A DNA stretch of 64,000 nucleotides from Bradyrhizobium sp. BRP22 (GCF_020194175.1 NZ_JADYVX010000037.1:1-64000); one strand, 5' to 3'; shown: positions 1 to 8,785, counted from the first letter of the stretch. Made by a program: numbers and translations. Notes: generated from the letters alone by a model not told the origin.

Positions 1-1
1 G

Positions 2-385
2 CCGCCTCCAGCCTCGACCCCGACGGTCGCCACAGGTGCGCCCGCGCCGGTCGCGAAACCCGCGGTCCCCGCGGTCGCGGCGCTAGCAAATTCGCCGATC
101 GGCGTGTGGCTGACGGAGGAGAAGGAAGGCAAGGTCCGCATCGAGCAATGCGGCACCAATCTCTGCGGCTACGCCGTCGACAAGCAGTCGAACCAGAACG
201 GCGAGCAGGTCCTGATCAACATGAAGCCCGGCAAGGACAAATGGAGCGGCCGCATCCTCGATCCCAACACCGGCAGCACCTATGACTCGACGATCGCGCT
301 GAAGAGCTCCGATACGCTGCGCGTCCAAGGCTGCGCCTTCGGCGGCATGTTCTGCGGCGGCCAAACCTGGACGCGGGTGAATTAA
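2..385 (+). CDS. DUF2147 domain protein, C-terminal part (5' end outside window)
   Basis: The reading frame is open from the first bases of the window, so the gene starts upstream. The visible part begins with a Pro/Ala-rich linker (PPASTPTVATGAPAP) and then a DUF2147-type domain: it opens at IGVWLTEEKEGKVRIEQC, continues through NLCGYAV and a KPGKDKWSGRILDPNTG stretch, and ends CGGQTWTRVN. DUF2147 proteins are mostly exported proteins of unknown function with a lipocalin-like beta fold. The domain ends exactly at the stop, so the C-terminus is intact. The Pro/Ala linker suggests that a signal peptide and spacer lie upstream, outside the window. Confidence 0.8.
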   Translation, partial: PPPASTPTVATGAPAPVAKPAVPAVAALANSPIGVWLTEEKEGKVRIEQCGTNLCGYAVDKQSNQNGEQVLINMKPGKDKWSGRILDPNTGSTYDSTIALKSSDTLRVQGCAFGGMFCGGQTWTRVN

Positions 386-400
386 CCGTTGACGAAGAAT

Positions 401-490
401 CGTAGCCCGGGTGAAGCGCAGCGTAACCCGGGAAATCTGATGCGCGGCTCGACCGCTCCCGGATTACGCTTCCGCTCCATCCGGGCTACG
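401..490. repeat. Dispersed palindromic repeat, 'CGTAGCCCGG' type
   Basis: The element starts cgtagcccgg and ends ccgggctacg, giving perfect 10-bp inverted ends around about 70 bases. Inner parts also pair loosely (aacccggga with tcccggatt). This is a short intergenic repeat type I recognise from Bradyrhizobium-like genomes. It sits between the DUF2147 gene and the convergent cupin gene, where it could also form a hairpin in either transcript. Confidence 0.65.
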
Positions 491-525
491 GGACGCCACG
501 GGTGATGACCGGTCCTGCGTGAAAA

Positions 526-930
526 CTAACTGAGCTTCGCGTTGTATTGCTCGTCGGTGACGTGCTCCATCCAGTTCGAATAGACGCCGTCAAGCGCTTC
601 CTGCATCGCGATATGGGTCATGGCGTTGGTTGGCGAAGCGCCATGCCAATGCTTCTCGTTCGGCGGAATCCAGACCACGTCGCCGGGCCTGATCTCCCTG
701 ACAGGACCGCCCTCGGCCTGCACCCGGCCGATCCCGGAGATCACATAGAGCGTCTGTCCGAGCGGATGGGTGTGCCAGGCGGTGCGTGCACCCGGCTCGA
801 AGGAGACGCGCGAAGAGTTCAGCCGTGCCGGCGCGGGCGCCATGATGACGGGGTCCTGCAGCACCGTGCCGGTGAAATATTCGGCCGGCCCACGACGGGT
901 CGGCCGCGAGCCAGCGATCTGGATTTCCAT
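526..930 (-). CDS. Small cupin-domain protein
   Basis: A 134-residue single-domain cupin. Motif 1 is WHTHPLGQTLYVISGIG and motif 2 is GDVVWIPPNEKHWHG, so three His that normally hold the metal are present, while the usual motif-1 Glu position carries Gln. The ending (YSNWMEHVTDEQYNAKLS) resembles cupins annotated as hydroxynitrile-lyase-like or carboxymuconolactone-associated proteins. The substrate cannot be told from sequence. It lies 23 bases downstream of the RraA-like gene on the same strand, so the two probably share a transcript. Confidence 0.75.
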   Translation of the reverse strand: MEIQIAGSRPTRRGPAEYFTGTVLQDPVIMAPAPARLNSSRVSFEPGARTAWHTHPLGQTLYVISGIGRVQAEGGPVREIRPGDVVWIPPNEKHWHGASPTNAMTHIAMQEALDGVYSNWMEHVTDEQYNAKLS

Positions 931-953
931 GGGTTTACCTCGCTCTCTTGAAG

Positions 954-1652
954 TTATTTCTTGCTGGCGGCGTAGCGCGCCTTGGTCTCGGCATTCATCG
1001 GATAGAGGCCCGGCAGTTGGGCGCCATTGTTCACCTCGTTGACGATCCAGGCTTCCATCCGTTCCTGTTCCGGCCCTTCGGCCAGCACATGGTCAAGGAA
1101 GGCCTGCGGAATCAGCACCGCGCCGTCCTGGTCGGCGACCACCACGTCATTTGGAAACACCGCCACCCCGCCGCAGCCGATCGGTTCGCCCCAGCCGACG
1201 AAGGTCAACCCGGCAACCGACGGCGGCGCCGCAAAGCCGTTGCACCACACCGGCAGTCCCGTGCCGAGCACGCCCTCGACGTCGCGCACCACGCCGTCGG
1301 TGATCAGCGCGCTCACGCCACGCTTCGCCATCCGCGCGCAGAGGATGTCGCCGAAGATGCCGGCGTCACTGACGCCCATTGCATCGACCACGGCGATGCA
1401 GCCTTCCGGCATCGCCTCGATGGCGGTGCGCGTCGAGATCGGCGACGACCAGGATTCCGGCGTCGCCAGATCCTCGCGCGCCGGCACGAAGCGCAGCGTG
1501 AAGGCCGTTCCGACCAGCCGTTTCTGGCCCGGCCTGAGCGGCTTGGTGCCGCGCATCCAGACGTTACGCAGCCCCTTCTTGAGCAGGACCGTGGTGATGG
1601 TGGCGGTGGACACATGCGACAGCGTCGCAATCGCTTCTGCAGTCAGGGACAT
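954..1652 (-). CDS. RraA-like / HMG-aldolase family protein
   Basis: About 232 residues from the chosen start MSLTAEAIATLSHV; an ATG 14 codons upstream is possible but adds a non-conserved basic tail. The family signature DGVVRDVEGV (the Arg-Asp of class II pyruvate aldolases) follows a region IAVVDAMGVSDAGIFGD, and GVAVFPNDVVVADQDGAV is the usual C-terminal strand set. Members are 4-hydroxy-4-methyl-2-oxoglutarate aldolases or relatives of the RNase E inhibitor RraA. The stand-alone enzyme role is more likely here than RNase regulation, given the cupin neighbour. The gene diverges from the pxp operon. Confidence 0.8.
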   Translation of the reverse strand: MSLTAEAIATLSHVSTATITTVLLKKGLRNVWMRGTKPLRPGQKRLVGTAFTLRFVPAREDLATPESWSSPISTRTAIEAMPEGCIAVVDAMGVSDAGIFGDILCARMAKRGVSALITDGVVRDVEGVLGTGLPVWCNGFAAPPSVAGLTFVGWGEPIGCGGVAVFPNDVVVADQDGAVLIPQAFLDHVLAEGPEQERMEAWIVNEVNNGAQLPGLYPMNAETKARYAASKK

Positions 1653-1847
1653 CTTGAAAGATCGGCTCCGGTGGGAATGAATTGGCGCGCGCATCTTGCG
1701 AGCCGCGGCACTCGCGTCAAGGGCGAGAATACAATCATCTATTACTTCATCTTATCGCCGGCCCGCGGTTTAATTTATTGAAGTTGCTTGGTGATTTTTC
1801 GGAAGGCGAATTCCACTCCGCGACAAAACACGCTAGCTTGATGCGCG

Positions 1848-2594
1848 ATGAGCAATGACGCCATGGCCGCGCGCGACGCGCCACCCCGCCTTTTGCCGAG
1901 TGGCGACAGCGCCATCACGGTCGAATTCAGCCGCGATATCGATGACGCCGCCAACCGGCGGGTGCTGGCGCTCGACCGCACCCTTGCCGCAGCCCCGATC
2001 GCCGGCGTGACCGAGACCGTTCCGACCTACCGTTCACTCCTCGTGCACTATGACCCCGTTCAGATCGGCTTCGAGGCGCTCGGGGAACAACTGCTCGCGC
2101 TGGCGCAGCGTCCTGATCCCTCCGCCGCAAGAACCAGGCGCTGGCGCATCCCCGTGGCCTATGGCGGCGAACACGGCATCGATCTCGAGGATGTTGCCAA
2201 GGCGCTCGACGCCACGCCCGACGACATCGTGAAGCGCCACGTTGCCGGCGACTATCGCGTCGCCATGATCGGCTTCACGCCCGGCTGGTCTTATCTCAGC
2301 GGCCTGGACAAGTTCCTGCACATGCCGCGTCGGCAGAATCCACGAGTGCTGACGCCGGCCGGCACGATTTCGATCGGCGGCGTACAGACCGGAATCCAGT
2401 GCATCGCCGGACCCAGCGGCTGGCACCTGCTCGGCCGCACTGCGGTCCGGACCTACCAGCTTCACCGCGATCCGATCTTCCTGCTCGAGCCGGGCGACAC
2501 CGTCAGCTTCACGCCGGTCGATGCCAAGACCTTCGCTGAGCAGGACCGCGCCGCGGAAGCCGGCGAGTTCGTCGCCGAACTGGTCGCCGCATGA
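1848..2594 (+). CDS. pxpB: 5-oxoprolinase subunit B (KipI family)
   Basis: 248 residues matching the PxpB/KipI carboxyltransferase-1 family: LLPSGDSAITVEF near the N-terminus, the conserved MIGFTPGWSYLSGLD, and ISIGGVQTGIQ followed by SGWHLLGRT. PxpB, PxpC and PxpA together open 5-oxoproline (pyroglutamate) to glutamate using ATP in the cytoplasm. Its stop overlaps the pxpC start by four bases (ATGA), so the two are translationally coupled. Confidence 0.9.
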   Translation: MSNDAMAARDAPPRLLPSGDSAITVEFSRDIDDAANRRVLALDRTLAAAPIAGVTETVPTYRSLLVHYDPVQIGFEALGEQLLALAQRPDPSAARTRRWRIPVAYGGEHGIDLEDVAKALDATPDDIVKRHVAGDYRVAMIGFTPGWSYLSGLDKFLHMPRRQNPRVLTPAGTISIGGVQTGIQCIAGPSGWHLLGRTAVRTYQLHRDPIFLLEPGDTVSFTPVDAKTFAEQDRAAEAGEFVAELVAA

Positions 2595-3634
2595 GCAAGC
2601 TTGTCATTTCCTCGATCGGTCCGGCGAGTTCCGTACAGGACGGCGGCCGTCCCGGCTCGCAGCGCTATGGGCTGACGCCGAGCGGGGCGATGGATCGCCT
2701 GGCTCTCGCGGCCGCGAATACGCTGGTCGGCAATGAGCTCTTCGCCGCTGCAGTGGAGATCGGTCCGTTCGGCGCGGCCTTCACCGCACGCTGCGGCGCG
2801 GTACGTATTGGACTCGCGGGCGCCTCGCGCAGTGTCGATATCTCTGGACGAGCCGTGGCGTTCGATACCTCGGCGACGCTGGCCGACGGCGAGACGCTGA
2901 CGCTTGGCTTTGCCAAGGGCGGCGCGTTCAGCTATCTCGCGATCGAGGGCGGGATTGCGGGTGAACCGATGTTCGGCAGCCTTGCCGTGAACGCGCGCGC
3001 GGGCCTCGGCAGCCCCTATCCGCGCCCGCTGCAGAGCGGCGACGAGCTGCACGTGCAGCCCGCCAGCGGCGTGGCCGAGCGGCGGATCGAACTGCCCGCA
3101 CTGCCGGACGCGCCGATCCGCATCCTGTTCGGTCCGCAGGACGACGAATTCTCCGAGGACAACAAGAAACTGTTCCTCGACAGCGAATGGAAGATTTCCG
3201 CGACCAGCGACCGCATGGGCTACCGGCTCGAGGGTCCCGCGATCAAACATCTGCACGGCCACAACATCGTCTCCGACGGCACCGTGAACGGCAGCATCCA
3301 GGTGCCCGGCAACGGCCAACCCATCGTGCTAATGCCTGACCGCGGCACCAGCGGCGGCTATCCCAAGATTGCCACCGTGATCTCCGCCGATTTCGGGCGC
3401 TTCGCCCAGATTTCCGCCGGACACCCGTTCCGCTTCAAGGCGGTCACGATGGCTGAGGCCCAGGCCGAGGCCCGAAAATTCGCCGAACTCTTGCGTACCC
3501 TGCCTGACCGGCTGCGGCCGCTCGAAGGCCTCGATCTCAACCTCGAAGCGCTGAGCGCGGCCAATGTCGCAGGATACGCCGTCAATGCCGTCGACGCCGC
3601 GACATGGCAGGTCGCGGAGCCGGCGACTACCTGA
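2591..3634 (+). CDS. pxpC: 5-oxoprolinase subunit C (KipA, biotin-dependent carboxyltransferase fold)
   Basis: 347 residues of the carboxyltransferase-2 (KipA/PxpC) family. It has the N-terminal SIGPASSVQDGGRPGSQRYG signature, then GAMDRLALAAANTLVGN and, in the C-terminal half, RMGYRLEG and a DRGTSGGYPKIATV motif. Together with PxpB it forms the ATP-using half of 5-oxoprolinase. It overlaps pxpB by four bases and is followed 32 bases later by pxpA, in the order B-C-A. Confidence 0.9.
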   Translation: MSKLVISSIGPASSVQDGGRPGSQRYGLTPSGAMDRLALAAANTLVGNELFAAAVEIGPFGAAFTARCGAVRIGLAGASRSVDISGRAVAFDTSATLADGETLTLGFAKGGAFSYLAIEGGIAGEPMFGSLAVNARAGLGSPYPRPLQSGDELHVQPASGVAERRIELPALPDAPIRILFGPQDDEFSEDNKKLFLDSEWKISATSDRMGYRLEGPAIKHLHGHNIVSDGTVNGSIQVPGNGQPIVLMPDRGTSGGYPKIATVISADFGRFAQISAGHPFRFKAVTMAEAQAEARKFAELLRTLPDRLRPLEGLDLNLEALSAANVAGYAVNAVDAATWQVAEPATT

Positions 3635-3666
3635 CCAAAAACCCCACGAAAAGCGGGACAAGCACC

Positions 3667-4440
3667 ATGACTGCGACCATCGACCTCAACTGCGATCTCG
3701 GCGAAAGCTTCGGCCCATGGGAGATGGGCAATGACGCCGCGATGATCGAGCTTGCGACTTCGGTGAACATCGCCTGCGGCTTCCATGCCGGCGATGCCGA
3801 CATCATGCGCCACACCGTGGATCTGGCAAAGGCGCGCGGGGTGAGCATCGGCGCCCATCCCGGCTACCGCGACCTGCACGGCTTCGGCCGCCGGCCGGTT
3901 CCCGGCCTGAAATCATCCGAGATCGAGAACCTGGTCGCCTATCAGATCGGCGCCCTGCAGGCGATCGCGACCGCGGCCGGCCACAAGGTCACGCATGTGA
4001 AGGCGCACGGTGCGCTCTCCAACGTCGCCTGCGAGGACGACATGACGGCGAAGGCGATCGCGAGCGCAATCAAGGCGGTCGATCCGAACCTGATCTTCGT
4101 CGTGCTCGCCAATTCGAAACTGGTGCGCGCCGGCGAGGACGCCAATCTGCGCATGGCGCATGAGGTGTTCGCCGACCGCGCCTATGAGGACGACGGCAAC
4201 CTGGTCTCGCGCAAGAAGCCCGGCGCGGTGCTGCATGATCCGAAGGCGATCGCCGACCGCGTGGTGCGGATGGTGCAGGACGGCGCGGTGGTCTCGGTCA
4301 CTGGCAAAGTGATCAAGATGCGCACCGATACGGTCTGCATCCACGGCGACACGCCCGGGGCGGTCGAGATCGCGCGCGGCGTGCGGCAGGCCTTGAAGGA
4401 TGCCGGGATCGCGGTCGCGCCGTTCAAGACGGCGCATTGA
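3667..4440 (+). CDS. pxpA: 5-oxoprolinase subunit A (LamB/YcsF family)
   Basis: 257 residues starting at MTATIDLNCDLGESFGPW, the conserved family N-terminus; a longer frame upstream reads through the pxpC end and is not conserved. Other signatures are ACGFHAGDAD, IGAHPGYRDLHGFGRR and the C-terminal CIHGDTPGAVEIA. Asp and His residues of these motifs are the expected active-site groups of the LamB/YcsF fold. It is the last gene of the pxp operon and is followed directly by a strong intrinsic terminator. Confidence 0.92.
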   Translation: MTATIDLNCDLGESFGPWEMGNDAAMIELATSVNIACGFHAGDADIMRHTVDLAKARGVSIGAHPGYRDLHGFGRRPVPGLKSSEIENLVAYQIGALQAIATAAGHKVTHVKAHGALSNVACEDDMTAKAIASAIKAVDPNLIFVVLANSKLVRAGEDANLRMAHEVFADRAYEDDGNLVSRKKPGAVLHDPKAIADRVVRMVQDGAVVSVTGKVIKMRTDTVCIHGDTPGAVEIARGVRQALKDAGIAVAPFKTAH

Positions 4441-4445
4441 CGGTC

Positions 4446-4478
4446 CGCTGAAGGGTCGGCGCACCCGATCCTTCAGCG
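4446..4478 (+). terminator. Intrinsic terminator after pxpA
   Basis: Six bases after the pxpA stop, gctgaagggtcgg pairs with ccgatccttcagc over 13 bp with one G-U pair, plus a closing C-G, around the five-base loop cgcac. The tail is gtttgtt. The strength and position mark the end of the pxpBCA transcript. Confidence 0.85.
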
Positions 4479-4565
4479 TTTGTTAAGACTCTTCATAAAC
4501 GCAACCTTTGCGGATTGGTTGATAGGTGCAGCTTTCCGAACCTTCAGCAGAACAGGTACGAAAGC

Positions 4566-4943
4566 ATGTTGCGCACATCCATCTCGCTCGCCATCGCCGC
4601 CATTGCATCGGCCGCGCTCGTCAGCACGGCGTCGGCCGGCTGCTACAATTGCTACGCACCGCCTCAGCCCTGCGTCACCTGCTACCAGGTGCAGACCGTG
4701 CCGCCGCAATACCGGACCGTGCAGGAAACGGTGATGGTCTCGCGGGGCAGCGTCGTCGCGCACCGCACGCCGGCGCAATACCGCACCATCATGGTGCCGA
4801 AGACCGTGATGGTCGCCCCCGAAGGCGTCGCCTACGAGCGCATCCCGCCGCAATATGCCACGCGCGAGCGCGTCGAGATGGTCTCGCCGGGCTATTCGTA
4901 TTACGCCCCGGTCGCGCCGCGCTGCGCCTCGTGCGGCTATTGA
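4566..4943 (+). CDS. Small secreted protein with three imperfect repeats
   Basis: The start MLRTSISLAIAAIASAALVS gives a clean signal peptide, cleaved near SAGC; a GTACGAAAGC stretch lies just upstream. The mature part has CYNCYAPPQPCVTCYQ and then three imperfect units beginning PPQYRTVQETVMVS, PAQYRTIMVPKTVMVA and PPQYATRERVEMVS. It ends with RCASCGY. The paired Cys at both ends may form disulfides in the periplasm. I do not recognise a family with a known function. It follows the pxpA terminator and is probably independent. Confidence 0.75.
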   Translation: MLRTSISLAIAAIASAALVSTASAGCYNCYAPPQPCVTCYQVQTVPPQYRTVQETVMVSRGSVVAHRTPAQYRTIMVPKTVMVAPEGVAYERIPPQYATRERVEMVSPGYSYYAPVAPRCASCGY

Positions 4944-4961
4944 ACAGCGCGGCCTGTCCCG

Positions 4962-5048
4962 CGTCATCGCGAGCGCAAGCGAAGCAATCCATCTCACCAC
5001 TTGCGGAGGCATGGATTGCTTCGTCGCTATCGCTCCTCGCCAATGACG
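4962..5048. repeat. Dispersed palindromic repeat, 'CGTCATTGCGAGCG...CAATGACG' type (copy 1)
   Basis: Starts cgtcatcgcgagcgcaagcg and ends cctcgccaatgacgg. The inner part has caatccat pairing with atggattg. It is the same family as the copies at 14673-14788, 15504-15534, 35020-35107 and 51513-51595. It lies in the gap between convergent genes. Confidence 0.8.
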
Positions 5049-5077
5049 GCCGGAGACAATCGAGCCAAACAGTGCTC

Positions 5078-5230
5078 TTAGAACGGATGGACTGAGAGCG
5101 TGCCGAACACGATGGCCGCGATGACGACGAATGCGCTGTAGAGCGCAACAATGTGAAGCCCCGTCCCCGATTTCCGCGACAGGCTGCGCGCGTAAAGATG
5201 CAGGCGGCCTTCCGCCGATAGTTCGCGCAT
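5078..5230 (-). CDS. Small single-span membrane protein
   Basis: 50 residues from MRELSAEGRLHLYARS, with a basic N-terminal region followed by one hydrophobic segment (IVALYSAFVVIAAIVFGTL) and the short tail SVHPF. An ATG ten codons upstream is possible. The charge distribution suggests the N-terminus stays in the cytoplasm. The function is unknown. It lies downstream of the nirA/reductase block on the same strand but 175 bases away. Confidence 0.55.
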   Translation of the reverse strand: MRELSAEGRLHLYARSLSRKSGTGLHIVALYSAFVVIAAIVFGTLSVHPF

Positions 5231-5348
5231 CGTCGATCTCCAATGCAACATCCGCCGCATATGGAATAGCGTTCGCGGTCGAACGCAAGACGACCGGAAA
5301 AATAGCGATATCGACGCTTCCAGCCGGTTCCTTCGAAGCGAAAACTTC

Positions 5349-5365
5349 TCCGCCTTGCAGGCGGA
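5349..5365 (-). terminator. Weak hairpin after the CysJ-like gene
   Basis: Read on the minus strand, TCCGCC and GGCGGA pair (6 bp) around a TGCAA loop, about 40 bases after the reductase stop. Only a short T-rich stretch (GTTTTC) follows, so this is a weak terminator candidate. Confidence 0.35.
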
Positions 5366-5405
5366 AAAGAATATTTTTCGTTCGAATTTGGCCCGGATTT
5401 ACCGC

Positions 5406-7004
5406 TCAGTAGACGTCGAGCTGGAACCTGCCCTTCTTCTTGAGGTCGCCGACGAAGGCGATCGCCTCGTCCACCGAGCGGGCGCCGAACTGGGCGACAA
5501 TATCGACCAGCGCGCGTTCGACATCCTTGGCCATGCGCTTGGCATCGCCGCAGACATAGACATGCGCGCCTTCCGCAAGCCAGGTCCACAGTTCGCGACC
5601 GACCTCGCGCATGCGGTCCTGCACATAGAATTTCTTCTCGCCGTCGCGCGACCAGGCGAGCGACAGCCGCGTGAGCAGGCCAGCCGTCTTCATCGCATTG
5701 AGTTCGTCGGCATAGAAGAAATCGCAGTCGCTGCGCTGATGGCCGAAGAACAGCCAGTTCCTCCCCTGCGCGCCGGTGGCGCGGCGGTCGAGCAGGAAGG
5801 CGCGGAACGGCGCGATGCCGGTGCCGGGCCCGATCATGATGATCGGCGTCTTCGGATCCTGTGGTAGTGCAAAACCATGCGCCTTCTGCACATAGACCAT
5901 GAGCTCGTCGCCGGGATTGATGCGCTCGGCGAGGAAGGTCGAGGCCAGCCCGAGCCGCTTGCGCTTGTTGATGACGTAACGCACGCAGTCGACTGTCAGC
6001 GACAATTTGCCGGGCGTGGCATTGTGCGATGAGGAGATCGAATAGAGCCGCGGCTGCAGCGGCTCCAGCGCTTCGACGAAAGCTTCCGGATGCGGCCGTA
6101 CTCTCGGGAATTTCTGCAGCACCGCCATCACGTCGAGCGTCGCGGCATCGCCGTCGGGGTCCTCGCCTTGCGCCAGCGCCCGCGCCTTCTCGCGCTGCGC
6201 GCCACCGGTCAGGTAGGTGATCAGTTCGAACAGGGAGTCCGGCGCCGGCGACAACGAGACGTCGTTGAGCAGCACGTCGCGCAACGTCTTGCCGCGGACT
6301 TCGGTCACATGCGAGGCGCCAAGCAGGGCGATGATCTGGTCGACCAGCCCGAGGTCGTTCTTCGCGAAAATGCCGAAAGAATCCCCGACGACATAGTCGA
6401 GCCCGCAACCTGACAGATCGAACTCGACGTGCCAGGTCTCCTTCTCGGAGCCCGGCTTGTTGAGCAGTCGCCGCGAGACAAACTTGGCCGGGACCGGATT
6501 GTCGCGCGAGCGGCCCGGCTCGCCGGCGGGCGCAGCCGCTGGTACGGGCGCACTGACCGCGGGTGCCGATGGCGCCTTGTCGAGCTCCTCATACAGCGAC
6601 TTCAGCATCCGCGCGGTTTCCTTGCCGCCGGGGACGCAGAGGTTGAGCCGCGCTTCGCTCTTGCTGGCGATCGCTTCCGAATAGTCGTGGCAGTTGTAGC
6701 CGCACTGCCCGCAATCCTGCTGCGCCATCGCCGCCATCATGCGCCGCCGCAGCGGCCGGCCCTCAGCGAGCTTCATGCGATCGGCGATCGGCATGGTCTG
6801 GTCATGCCATGGCGCCTCGCCGTCATCGCCGTCGCCGGCCGCGCCTTGCATCACGGCAGCGCCCTGCTCCGCCGACAACGGCGTTGCGGCGTCGGGCGAC
6901 AACAGCCCGGCAAAGAAGCCGTTGAGCCAGGAGCGCTGCGCCTCGGAGAACGGCGCGCTGGCGGGGATGATGTCGAGTTTCGGTGGCGGCGTGATCTGGT
7001 TCAT
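5406..7004 (-). CDS. CysJ-like NADPH/FAD reductase with N-terminal 4Fe-4S motif
   Basis: 532 residues. The usual FMN-flavodoxin domain of CysJ is absent. Instead C98-x2-C101-x3-C105-x17-C123 (DCGQCGYNC...CVPGG) resembles a 4Fe-4S binding domain. After a Pro/Ala linker come the FAD-binding half with RLYSIS at 319-324, the NADPH-binding half with GPGTGIAPFR at 392-401 and VYVCGDAKRMAKDV, and the end KKGRFQLDVY typical of the family. It overlaps nirA by four bases (ATGA), so it is probably the reductase that passes electrons from NAD(P)H to the adjacent siroheme enzyme. That partnership is inference. Sulfite reductase is the alternative reading. Confidence 0.85.
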   Translation of the reverse strand: MNQITPPPKLDIIPASAPFSEAQRSWLNGFFAGLLSPDAATPLSAEQGAAVMQGAAGDGDDGEAPWHDQTMPIADRMKLAEGRPLRRRMMAAMAQQDCGQCGYNCHDYSEAIASKSEARLNLCVPGGKETARMLKSLYEELDKAPSAPAVSAPVPAAAPAGEPGRSRDNPVPAKFVSRRLLNKPGSEKETWHVEFDLSGCGLDYVVGDSFGIFAKNDLGLVDQIIALLGASHVTEVRGKTLRDVLLNDVSLSPAPDSLFELITYLTGGAQREKARALAQGEDPDGDAATLDVMAVLQKFPRVRPHPEAFVEALEPLQPRLYSISSSHNATPGKLSLTVDCVRYVINKRKRLGLASTFLAERINPGDELMVYVQKAHGFALPQDPKTPIIMIGPGTGIAPFRAFLLDRRATGAQGRNWLFFGHQRSDCDFFYADELNAMKTAGLLTRLSLAWSRDGEKKFYVQDRMREVGRELWTWLAEGAHVYVCGDAKRMAKDVERALVDIVAQFGARSVDEAIAFVGDLKKKGRFQLDVY

Positions 7005-8785
7005 GCGGATGCCTCGGCGTCAGCAAGCTTGCGCAGCGTCTCGCCATCATGGCGGCGCGCGAAGGAAAGGAAGGTTTCGTCTGATGATGAGCGGTGCGCG
7101 AGATACGCTTTCAGCAGCTTCTCGACCGTCTTCGGCGCGTCCTCGGCCTTGAGGTCGCGATAGACCTCCTGCCCGACATCGGCATCGGGGCCAAAGCCGC
7201 CGCCGGTGAAGAGATGATAGCCCTCGACCGGATCGGCATCCTCGCCGACATCCACTTTCGCCGCGATCAGACCGATATCGCTGATATAATGCTGCGCGCA
7301 GGAATGATGGCAGCCGGTGACATGGATGTTGACCGGCTTGTCCATGGCAACACGCGGCTCGCACCAGTCGCCGATCTCGGCGGCGTGGCGCTTGGTGTTC
7401 GAAGCGGCAAAGCGGCAGCCGGCATTGCCGGTGCAGGCGATCAGTCCGGCGCGGATGTGCGAGGCTTCGACCGCGAGCCCGATCGCCTTGATCGCGGCGA
7501 TCGCGAGCTCGACGTTCTCGTCGCGCACGCCTGATATCAGCAGGTTCTGCCACACTGTCAGGCGGATCTCGCTGTCGCCGAGATCGCGCGCGATCCTGGC
7601 GAGCCCACGCATCTGCTCGCAGGTGACCTTGCCGAGCGGCAGCGACACGCCGATCCAGTTCAGTCCCTCCTGCTTCTGCCTGTGCACACCGATATGCGCC
7701 ATGCGATCAGCGAGGGGTCGCGGCGCCAGCGCCTCCGCCGGCACGTGGATGAAGGATTTCTTCAGCCGCTCCTCGACCAACTTGAGGAACTGATCGTGAC
7801 CGATCCCGTCCAGCACATATTTCAGTCGCGCCTTGTTGCGGTTGGTGCGGTCACCAAGATCGATGAAGACGCGGACGATGGCGTCCGCCACCTTCGTCGC
7901 CTCCTCCGGCTTGACGATGATGTCGGAGTATTTGGCAAAATCCTTGTGCCCGGTGATGCCGCCGAGGCCAAGCCGGAACCAGACCCCTCGCTCCACGCCA
8001 AACCCGTCCTTCACCTCCACCGCCGTGAAAGCGATGTCATTGGTTTCTTCCAGCACCGCGATCCGGCCGCCGCCATCGAAAGCGACGTTGAACTTGCGCG
8101 GCAGGCCATAGAGCGAGCGGTCATTGAGGATGTGGTAGTGCCACTCGCGCGCATACGGCCGTGTATCCAGCATCTCCTGAGGATCGATGCCCGCAGTCGG
8201 CGTACCCGTGACGTTGCGGATGTTGTCCGCGCCGGAGCCGCGCGAGCACAGGCCGAGATCCTGGATGCCCTCGATCAGCTTCACCGCATTCTTCGGCGGG
8301 ATTTCCCGCACCTGCAAGTTCGCGCGCGTGGTGACATGGCAGAACGGGCCGCAGAGTTCTTCGGCAAGATCGGCAAGGCCTGAGAACTGCCAATGCTTCA
8401 GGATGCCGTTTGGAATGCGCAGCCGGCACATGTAGGAATCCTGCGCCGGCGCGACATAGAACAGGCCGAAATAGCGCCAGCGGAAATTGTCCGCCGGCGA
8501 CGGCGGCGCGTTGTCGAGCGCCTGTTGTCTCAGGCGCGGATAGGCATCGAAGGGATGCCCGTCGCGTTTAATTTTTTCCTGGTCGACGAGCTTCTTGCCT
8601 GACGCGACGACCTTGTCCTGCGCCTTGATATGCGCGGCATCCGGGCCGGTCGGCTCGGCACTGGCTTTGGCAACGCCGCCACCCAGCCCGCGGCCGACCC
8701 GGCTGATCTGCAGCCCGGTGGTAAAGCCTTCGAGATAGCGCTTCTGCTCGTCGGTGAAGTCGACTGCAACGGGCTCGATTTTCAT
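7001..8785 (-). CDS. nirA: Assimilatory nitrite/sulfite reductase, siroheme 4Fe-4S protein (NirA family)
   Basis: 594 residues from MKIEPVAVDFTDEQKRYL; an upstream in-frame ATG at 8833 is possible. Two ferredoxin-like halves are visible. The siroheme/4Fe-4S ligands are CTGNAGC and, further on, CHHSC in HVTGCHHSCAQHY, as in nitrite and sulfite reductases. The first half carries RNVTGTPTAGID and a VAPAQDSYMCRLRIPNG start. The family reduces nitrite to ammonia (six electrons) or sulfite to sulfide. The upstream nasT-nasS genes make nitrite the likely substrate. It is coupled to the downstream CysJ-like gene by an ATGA overlap. Confidence 0.85.
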   Translation of the reverse strand: MKIEPVAVDFTDEQKRYLEGFTTGLQISRVGRGLGGGVAKASAEPTGPDAAHIKAQDKVVASGKKLVDQEKIKRDGHPFDAYPRLRQQALDNAPPSPADNFRWRYFGLFYVAPAQDSYMCRLRIPNGILKHWQFSGLADLAEELCGPFCHVTTRANLQVREIPPKNAVKLIEGIQDLGLCSRGSGADNIRNVTGTPTAGIDPQEMLDTRPYAREWHYHILNDRSLYGLPRKFNVAFDGGGRIAVLEETNDIAFTAVEVKDGFGVERGVWFRLGLGGITGHKDFAKYSDIIVKPEEATKVADAIVRVFIDLGDRTNRNKARLKYVLDGIGHDQFLKLVEERLKKSFIHVPAEALAPRPLADRMAHIGVHRQKQEGLNWIGVSLPLGKVTCEQMRGLARIARDLGDSEIRLTVWQNLLISGVRDENVELAIAAIKAIGLAVEASHIRAGLIACTGNAGCRFAASNTKRHAAEIGDWCEPRVAMDKPVNIHVTGCHHSCAQHYISDIGLIAAKVDVGEDADPVEGYHLFTGGGFGPDADVGQEVYRDLKAEDAPKTVEKLLKAYLAHRSSSDETFLSFARRHDGETLRKLADAEASA

